A stretch of 64,000 nt of DNA from Chromohalobacter sp. 296-RDG (GTDB lineage Bacteria > Pseudomonadota > Gammaproteobacteria > Pseudomonadales > Halomonadaceae): contig NZ_JARANY010000008.1 of the NCBI RefSeq assembly GCF_029889885.1, positions 1 to 64,000 on the forward strand, in the 5' to 3' direction. Below the pieces are notes generated by a model. That model saw only the letters and a program-made list of their open reading frames with translations. It did not search any database and was not told the origin of the DNA. Shown here piece by piece: positions 59,569 through 64,000 of the stretch. A program made the position numbers and the translations under genes. Numbering within the stretch: the stretch's first letter is position 1; the number at the start of each line of letters is the position of its first letter.

Positions 59569-60342
59569 TCAGCTACGAATCCCCTTGCCGCGATCGAGCA
59601 TCCATAGACCCGCCATGAAAAACACGACGATGAACACGGCGATGGCCACCAGCGCCCCGCCAACCGGAATGTCCGAGACACCGAGAATGCCGTAACGGAA
59701 GGCGTTCACCATGTACAGGATGGGGTTGATCATCGACACGCCTTGCCAGAAATTCGGCAGCATGTGGATCGAATAGAACACCCCGCCCAGATACGTCAGC
59801 GGCGTCAGCACGAAGATCGGCACGATCGATATGTCGTCGAACTTGTTTGCCACCAGCGCATTGATGAAGCCGCCGATGGAGAACAGCAACGCCGTCATGA
59901 TCACCACGGCGATCGTCACTAGGGGATGGTGGATCGAGAGGTCGGTGAAGAACATTGACACCACGGTGACGATCAAGCCCACCGCTAGACCGCGCGAAGC
60001 CCCGCCGACCACGAAACCGGAGAGGATCACCCAGTTGGGCATCGGCGAGACCATCATCTCCTCGACACTGCGCTGGAACTTGTTGGAGAAGAAGCTCGAG
60101 GCCACGTTGGAATAGCTGTTGGTGATCACCGCCATCATGATCAGCCCGGGGACGATGTAATCGATGTAGTCGATATCGTCCATGGGCCCGATGCGCGAGC
60201 CGATCAGGTTGCCGAAGATGATGAAGTACATGGTCATGGTGATCGACGGCGGCAGCAGCGTCTGCGGCCAGATACGCATGTAGCGGCGCACTTCCTTGGT
60301 CACCAGCGTCCACAAGGCGATCCATGTCTGCCAGGCATTCAT
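59569..60342 (-). CDS. yadH: ABC-2 type transporter permease (YadH family)
   Basis: Membrane subunit of 257 residues with six helices from the ABC-2 family. Recognisable parts are RYMRIWPQTLLPPSITMTMYFIIFGNLIGSRIG, SYSNVASSFFSNKFQRSVEEMMVSPMPNWVILSGFV and VLTPLTYLGGVFYSIHMLPNFWQ, all close to YadH. It exports an unknown compound with YadG. It overlaps yadG by four bases (ATGA). Confidence 0.92.
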   Translation of the reverse strand: MNAWQTWIALWTLVTKEVRRYMRIWPQTLLPPSITMTMYFIIFGNLIGSRIGPMDDIDYIDYIVPGLIMMAVITNSYSNVASSFFSNKFQRSVEEMMVSPMPNWVILSGFVVGGASRGLAVGLIVTVVSMFFTDLSIHHPLVTIAVVIMTALLFSIGGFINALVANKFDDISIVPIFVLTPLTYLGGVFYSIHMLPNFWQGVSMINPILYMVNAFRYGILGVSDIPVGGALVAIAVFIVVFFMAGLWMLDRGKGIRS

Positions 60343-61301
60343 GAGCGCACCTCCACCTTGTCGGTGGATCGGCCGCTTTCGGCATTGGCATGTTCGACCA
60401 TCGACACGAACATCTCCTCCAGACGGTTGGCACGGTTGCGCATCGAGACGATTTCGAAGCCCTGCGCGGAGAGTTGCGCGAAGGCGTCGTTGAGCCGCTG
60501 CCCACGCGCGACGGAAAGCGCCAGTTGCGTGGCATCGACACGCTCCACGCTGAAGCCTTCAAGCGTCGGCGCAGTCTCGACCGGATGCGCCAGATCGAGC
60601 AGGAAGGTCTCGGTATTGAGCTGGGCCAGCAGGTCACGCACGCTGGTGTTCTGGACGATATCGCCATGATTGATGATGGCGATGTTACGGCACAGGCTCT
60701 CGGCCTCTTCCAGATAGTGCGTGGTGAGGATGATGGTGGTGCCTTCACGATTGATGCGCTTCATGAATTCCCACATGCTGCGACGCAGCTCGATATCCAC
60801 TCCGGCGGTCGGCTCATCGAGAATTAGCAGCCGAGGGCGATGAATCAACGCGCGCGCGATCATCAGACGGCGCTTCATGCCGCCAGAAAGCATGCGCGCG
60901 CTGCCCTTGCGCTTGTCCCACAGGCCAAGATCACGCAGCAACTGCTCGGCACGGGGCTTGGCCTCGCGCATCGGCATGCCGTAATAACCCGCCTGGGTCA
61001 GGACGATGTCCTCGACCTTCTCGAACTGATTGAAGTTGAATTCCTGCGGCACTACGCCGAGGTGATACTTGGCCTTGGCGAAGTCGCGGTCGATATCGAT
61101 ACCGAACACGCGCACGCTACCACCGGTCTTCTGCACCAGGGACGACACGACCCCTAGCGTGGAGGACTTGCCCGCCCCGTTAGGGCCAAGCAAGGCAAAA
61201 AAGTCGCCTTCGGCGACATCGAGATCGATGCCCTTGAGGGCATGGAAGCCATTACCGTAGACCTTGGTCAGCCCGCGGATGGACAGTGCTGGTTCTGCCA
61301 T
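60339..61301 (-). CDS. yadG: ABC transporter ATPase (YadG family)
   Basis: ATPase subunit of 320 residues. Walker A GPNGAGKSSTLG, Q-loop GVVPQEFNFNQFE, signature MLSGGMKRRLMIARAL, Walker B LLILDEPTAGVD and switch His TTHYLEEAE are all intact. The C-terminal extension of about 90 residues is typical of exporter ATPases of this group. The ATG at 61301 (MAEPALSIRG) fits the family; an in-frame reading to 61406 adds a segment that does not. First gene of yadG-yadH-queF. Confidence 0.93.
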   Translation of the reverse strand: MAEPALSIRGLTKVYGNGFHALKGIDLDVAEGDFFALLGPNGAGKSSTLGVVSSLVQKTGGSVRVFGIDIDRDFAKAKYHLGVVPQEFNFNQFEKVEDIVLTQAGYYGMPMREAKPRAEQLLRDLGLWDKRKGSARMLSGGMKRRLMIARALIHRPRLLILDEPTAGVDIELRRSMWEFMKRINREGTTIILTTHYLEEAESLCRNIAIINHGDIVQNTSVRDLLAQLNTETFLLDLAHPVETAPTLEGFSVERVDATQLALSVARGQRLNDAFAQLSAQGFEIVSMRNRANRLEEMFVSMVEHANAESGRSTDKVEVRS

Positions 61302-61428
61302 CTGGCGCACCCAAATTCTTGATATTCGAAAAAACCTTGCAAAGACAGCAGACAATGCGGGCACATCGAGAAAAATCAATGTCTCGAACGATGCACTGAG
61401 TGGCAAGGCAGATTATAAAAACACGAAG

Positions 61429-61504
61429 TGGTGTCCCATAGGGGGTTTGAACCCCTGTTACTGCCGTGAAAGGGCAGTGTCCTGGACCACTAGACGAATG
61501 GGAC
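61429..61504 (-). tRNA. tRNA-Glu (TTC), copy 1
   Basis: A 76-base tRNA with encoded CCA. Acceptor GTCCCAT pairs with ATGGGAC. The anticodon loop CTTTCAC gives TTC (Glu). T-arm GGGGTTCAAACCCC. It is the most distal gene of the array relative to the promoter, and identical to copy 2 except for the discriminator base. Confidence 0.96.
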
Positions 61505-61543
61505 GTATCGAGATAGGAGGAGTGATGCTTGGCTACCAAAATT

Positions 61544-61618
61544 TGGAGCGGGAAAGGAGATTCGAACTCCCGACCCTCGCCTTGGCAAGGCGATGCTCTA
61601 CCGCTGAGCTATTCCCGC
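61544..61618 (-). tRNA. tRNA-Gly (GCC), copy 1
   Basis: A 75-base tRNA with encoded CCA. Acceptor GCGGGAA pairs with TTCCCGC. The anticodon loop TTGCCAA gives GCC (Gly). D-arm and T-arm (GGGAGTTCGAATCTCC) are standard. Confidence 0.97.
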
Positions 61619-61657
61619 ATCACAAACACTACTGATGCTACAACCACAAGCTGGAAG

Positions 61658-61733
61658 TGGCGTCCCATAGGGGGTTTGAACCCCTGTTACTGCCGTGAAA
61701 GGGCAGTGTCCTGGACCACTAGACGAATGGGAC
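61658..61733 (-). tRNA. tRNA-Glu (TTC), copy 2
   Basis: A 76-base tRNA with encoded CCA, anticodon TTC, and the same body as copy 1. The discriminator differs (G here, A in copy 1). It lies directly downstream of the broken tRNA-Gly copy in the direction of transcription. Confidence 0.96.
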
Positions 61734-61739
61734 GCATTT

Positions 61740-61806
61740 TGGAGCGGAAGGAGATTCGACTGGGCTGGCACACCAGCTCCCGACCCTCGCTTACCATTTA
61801 GCTACT
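61740..61806 (-). pseudogene. tRNA-Gly pseudogene
   Basis: Clear tRNA-Gly remnant. The 3' acceptor half with CCA and both halves of the T-arm match the intact copies. A 16-17-base insert that can fold on itself (CTGGTGTGCCAG) splits the T-arm, the whole anticodon arm is missing, and the 5' acceptor strand no longer pairs. It cannot make a functional tRNA. It sits where the second unit of the Glu-Gly tandem should have its Gly gene. Confidence 0.85.
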
Positions 61807-61815
61807 ACCAAAATT

Positions 61816-61890
61816 TGGAGCGGAAAAGGAGATTCGAACTCCCGACCCTCGCCTTGGCAAGGCGATGCTCTACCGCTGAGCTATTTCCGC
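61816..61890 (-). tRNA. tRNA-Gly (GCC), copy 2
   Basis: A 75-base tRNA with encoded CCA and anticodon GCC. The acceptor stem is GCGGAAA with TTTCCGC, differing from copy 1 by a paired change (a G-C pair to A-U), so folding is kept. The rest is nearly identical to copy 1. Confidence 0.97.
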
Positions 61891-61913
61891 ATTTCCAGCC
61901 ACACGAGGTGAGT

Positions 61914-61989
61914 TGGCGTCCCATAGGGGGTTCGAACCCCTGTTACTGCCGTGAAAGGGCAGTGTCCTAGGCCACTAGACGAATGGGAC
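61914..61989 (-). tRNA. tRNA-Glu (TTC), copy 3
   Basis: A 76-base tRNA with encoded CCA, anticodon TTC. It differs from copies 1 and 2 in the D-loop (GGCCTAGG versus GGTCCAGG) and T-loop (GTTCGAAC versus GTTCAAAC). It is the promoter-proximal gene of the array. Confidence 0.97.
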
Positions 61990-62021
61990 GTGTCATCACT
62001 CGCCTCGTCGAGGTGCGGCGT

Positions 62022-62050
62022 ATATTACTGGGCACCCCCAAAGGTGTCAA
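62022..62050 (-). promoter_or_regulatory. Strong sigma-70 promoter of the tRNA-Glu/Gly array
   Basis: Minus strand: perfect TTGACA, a 17-base spacer, TAATAT, then a GC-rich ACGCCGCACC discriminator of the stringent-response type. The -10 box is 33 bases upstream of tRNA-Glu copy 3. It should drive the whole array. Confidence 0.88.
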
Positions 62051-62201
62051 CCCTCTGTCATGACGCCCTTTTCTCATGGTCACTTTACCCCCATATTATT
62101 GACTAAGTAGCGCCCGCTGCCGACATGGCTCACACCGTCTTTCGCATCATTCAAGGGCCTTGGCATGGCGTATCACAGCACCCGCAACGCAGGAGGCGAC
62201 A

Positions 62202-62603
62202 ATGAGCGAGAAAACGCACAAAAGCGAGCAAGAGTGGCGGCAGCAGTTAACGTCCGAGCAGTATCGCGTGACGCGCGAGAAAGGCACCGAGCGTCCTTTC
62301 ACCGGCGATCATCAGGTCTCATCCGTACAAGGCATTTATCACTGCATCTGTTGCGGCGCTCCACTCTTCGAGAATGAGCACAAGTTCGATTCCGGATGCG
62401 GCTGGCCGAGCTTCGACCGTCCGCTCGCGGATGCCGGCGTAGAAGAACACTTGGACACATCCCACGGCATGCGTCGCGTCGAGGTCACGTGCCGACGCTG
62501 CGACGCACACCTGGGGCATGTGTTCCCCGACGGCCCGCAGGAGACCACCGGGCAGCGTTATTGCATCAATTCGGTATCGCTCGACTTTCACCCCGGCGAG
62601 TAA
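62202..62603 (+). CDS. msrB: Peptide-methionine (R)-S-oxide reductase MsrB
   Basis: Repair enzyme of 133 residues that reduces the R form of methionine sulfoxide in proteins. Zinc ligands are the pairs CICC and CRRC. The family stretch [13 protein letters not shown] and the catalytic Cys in [13 protein letters not shown] are present. The ATG at 62202 has GGAGG seven bases upstream, which decides it over an in-frame ATG at 62160. The gene is apparently monocistronic. Confidence 0.96.
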   Translation: MSEKTHKSEQEWRQQLTSEQYRVTREKGTERPFTGDHQVSSVQGIYHCICCGAPLFENEHKFDSGCGWPSFDRPLADAGVEEHLDTSHGMRRVEVTCRRCDAHLGHVFPDGPQETTGQRYCINSVSLDFHPGE

Positions 62604-62730
62604 TTCATCTGGAGAGCCTTTTATCCAGGTCACCCTTCATCTGAAAAGAGATTCGTCACGGCCGCCGCTCTGCTAAGGGTCTTCGCTCTGCTACCATAAG
62701 CGGCCGTTTGTTCGAGCTGGAGTAAAGACG

Positions 62731-63687
62731 ATGCTGGGTTGGTATCCCGGACACATGCACAAAGCCCGCCGTCAGATCACGGAGGCGCTACCGGAAATAG
62801 ACGTGGTACTCGAAGTCCTCGATGCCCGCCTGCCCTACTCCAGCGCCAATCCCATGCTGGCCGAGTTGACCGAGCACAAACCGGTGCTCAAGGTGCTCTC
62901 GCGTGCCGATCTCGCCGACCCCGAGCAGACCGAGCGCTGGGTGGAACACTTCAACGCCCAGCCCGATATCCGCGCGCTGGCGGTGACCACGACCCAATCG
63001 CGTGAATTGAAGCGCATCTCCGCGCTGTGCCACGAGCTCGCCGGCCATGTGCGCACCGACCGCGACGTGCGGGTGATGGTGATGGGCATTCCCAATGTCG
63101 GCAAGTCAACGCTGATCAACGGCCTGGCCGGCAAGAAGCTCGCCAAGACCGGTAACGAACCGGCGGTCACCAAGCGCCAGCAAAAAATTCGCCTGGAGGG
63201 GGGCGTCGCGCTGATCGATACGCCTGGTGTTCTATGGCCGAAGATCGAGGATCAGGCCAGTGCCTATCGCCTGGCAGCCAGCGGCGCGATCCGCGATACC
63301 GCGATGGAGTACAGCGATGTCGCCATCGTTGCCGCCGCCGAACTGGCCAAACGCTATCCGGAGGCGCTCAAGGCACGCTACAAGCTCAAAACGTTGCCCG
63401 CTTACACGCCCAACCCGGAAGCTGATAGCGTTGAGGCCGATGGACCACCGCACCGCGACCTGCTCGCTCTCACCGGTTTCGATGGTCAAGCCATCGTTGA
63501 GGCCATCGCCGGCAAGCGGGGCGGCTTACGCGCCGGCGGCGTCGTCGACATGCACCGCGGCGCCGAAGTGCTGCTGCACGAGCTACGCGATGGCAAGCTC
63601 GGGCGCCTGACGCTGGAGACGCCGGACGACATCCCTGCGCACGAGGAAAGCGATCCCTCACTGGACGAGTCACCCTCCACGGCCTAA
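62731..63687 (+). CDS. RbgA/YlqF-like circularly permuted GTPase
   Basis: Ribosome-assembly GTPase of 318 residues. The permuted order is clear: the G4-like motif comes first (KVLSRADLAD, with SRAD in place of NKAD), then G1 GIPNVGKSTLINGL and G3 IDTPGVLWPK. The N-terminal family start is WYPGHMHKARRQITEALPEIDVVLEVLDARLPYSSANP. A helical C-terminal domain binds rRNA in relatives; here it ends in an acidic Ser-rich tail. It acts in maturation of the 50S subunit in Bacillus; its role in gammaproteobacteria is less studied. Confidence 0.9.
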   Translation: MLGWYPGHMHKARRQITEALPEIDVVLEVLDARLPYSSANPMLAELTEHKPVLKVLSRADLADPEQTERWVEHFNAQPDIRALAVTTTQSRELKRISALCHELAGHVRTDRDVRVMVMGIPNVGKSTLINGLAGKKLAKTGNEPAVTKRQQKIRLEGGVALIDTPGVLWPKIEDQASAYRLAASGAIRDTAMEYSDVAIVAAAELAKRYPEALKARYKLKTLPAYTPNPEADSVEADGPPHRDLLALTGFDGQAIVEAIAGKRGGLRAGGVVDMHRGAEVLLHELRDGKLGRLTLETPDDIPAHEESDPSLDESPSTA

Positions 63688-63739
63688 ACAACCAGGCTTT
63701 TACTCTTCTACTTCAATCGCCTATTCCGATGCGGGCCAT

Positions 63740-63767
63740 TTGCGTGGCTCGCGCGCCACGGTATGCT
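63740..63767 (+). promoter_or_regulatory. Candidate promoter for alaA
   Basis: TTGCGT, 16 bases, TATGCT, about 80 bases upstream of the aminotransferase start. Four matches in each hexamer make it plausible but not firm. Confidence 0.4.
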
Positions 63768-63848
63768 AGGCAGCGGCGCGGCAGCCCGCCCCGACCGGTA
63801 CGGAAACACCGCCTCCACCCCACCGGCTGCGCAGCAAACGGAAGCCCC

Positions 63849-64000
63849 ATGGATACCGACACGCCCATTCGGAAATCGCACAAGCTCGACAACGTCTGTT
63901 ACGACATTCGCGGCCCGGTACTCGACCACGCCAAGCGGCTCGAAGACGAAGGTCAGCGCATCCTCAAGCTCAACATCGGCAACCCCGCATCCTTCGGTTT
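63849..64000 (+). CDS. alaA: Alanine aminotransferase AlaA-like (partial, C-terminus outside the window)
   Basis: Only the first 50 codons are visible. They read IRKSHKLDNVCYDIRGPV, then LDHAKRLEDEGQRILKLNIGNPASFGF. This is very close to the start of E. coli AlaA (YfbQ), a pyridoxal-phosphate enzyme that makes alanine from pyruvate and glutamate. The N-terminal GNPASFGF matches the substrate loop of the family. The Lys that binds the cofactor lies beyond the window. Confidence 0.88.
   Translation, partial: MDTDTPIRKSHKLDNVCYDIRGPVLDHAKRLEDEGQRILKLNIGNPASFG

Noticed and set aside
61429-61989. CRISPR-like repeat pattern
   Set aside because: The regular repeats at 61.4-62.0 kb are near-identical tRNA genes with full cloverleaf features, not CRISPR repeats.

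Overview
The window is a dense, high-GC stretch of a gammaproteobacterial chromosome. Protein content and gene order (dnaX-ybaB-recR-rnd-ycgL-ycgN, mlaA with a phosphatase/STAS pair, long PstA/PstC permeases, tctCBA with tctDE, an NhaC-type antiporter) fit the Halomonadaceae, most likely Chromohalobacter or a close Halomonas relative. That placement is inferred; no 16S rRNA is present. I see no CRISPR array, prophage or intact insertion sequence. Accessory signals are a stand-alone PD-(D/E)XK nuclease-like gene beside tRNA-Ser, a rearranged tRNA-Glu/Gly array, and two poorly explained, relatively AT-rich gaps near 46.9-47.2 kb and 48.45-48.83 kb.

Layout. 0-4.3 kb: pstA (cut by the window edge), pstC and pstS on the minus strand behind an exact Pho box, then a Bcr/CflA drug exporter. 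4.4-6.3 kb: a chemotaxis receptor with a sigma-28-like -10 box upstream. 6.3-15.7 kb, minus strand: a STAS protein, a degenerate-receiver PP2C phosphatase, mlaA and a KAS III enzyme in one tightly packed cluster, then hrpA and fadD. 16.0-18.3 kb: an uncharacterised VWA protein and a small membrane protein. 18.4-20.5 kb: oligopeptidase B. 20.5-25.8 kb, minus strand: the DNA/RNA housekeeping operon dnaX-ybaB-recR-rnd-ycgL-ycgN, preceded by the SRP RNA gene ffs.

26.1-33.0 kb: a tripartite tricarboxylate transporter (tctCBA) divergent from four overlapping genes: a short IclR-type regulator, TctD, TctE and an extra periplasmic binding protein. Three perfect inverted repeats lie between the two units. 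33.1-41.3 kb: tlyA, mscK, pldA, a yqjD/yqjE/yqjK-like stress operon, an orphan Rossmann-like protein and an HI0933-type flavoprotein. 41.4-45.7 kb: an RND efflux adaptor and pump. 45.9-50.4 kb: an aldo/keto reductase, a second Bcr/CflA exporter and an NhaC-family antiporter preceded by a 21-codon ORF whose stop codon overlaps the antiporter's GTG start. 50.6-55.3 kb: a branched-chain amino-acid-type ABC importer, livGFHM with a convergent binding protein. 55.5-61.3 kb: cytochrome b561, the nuclease-like gene, tRNA-Ser, a thioesterase and nitroreductase pair, queF and the yadGH exporter. 61.4-62.1 kb: three tRNA-Glu, two tRNA-Gly and one tRNA-Gly pseudogene under one strong promoter. 62.2-64.0 kb: msrB, an RbgA/YlqF-like GTPase and the start of alaA.

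Most genes are core metabolism, envelope and transport. The observations most worth following are the coupled small ORF before the antiporter, the IclR-like/TctD/TctE/binding-protein operon with its palindromes, the receiver that has lost its phospho-acceptor, and the tRNA array with its compensated acceptor-stem change.
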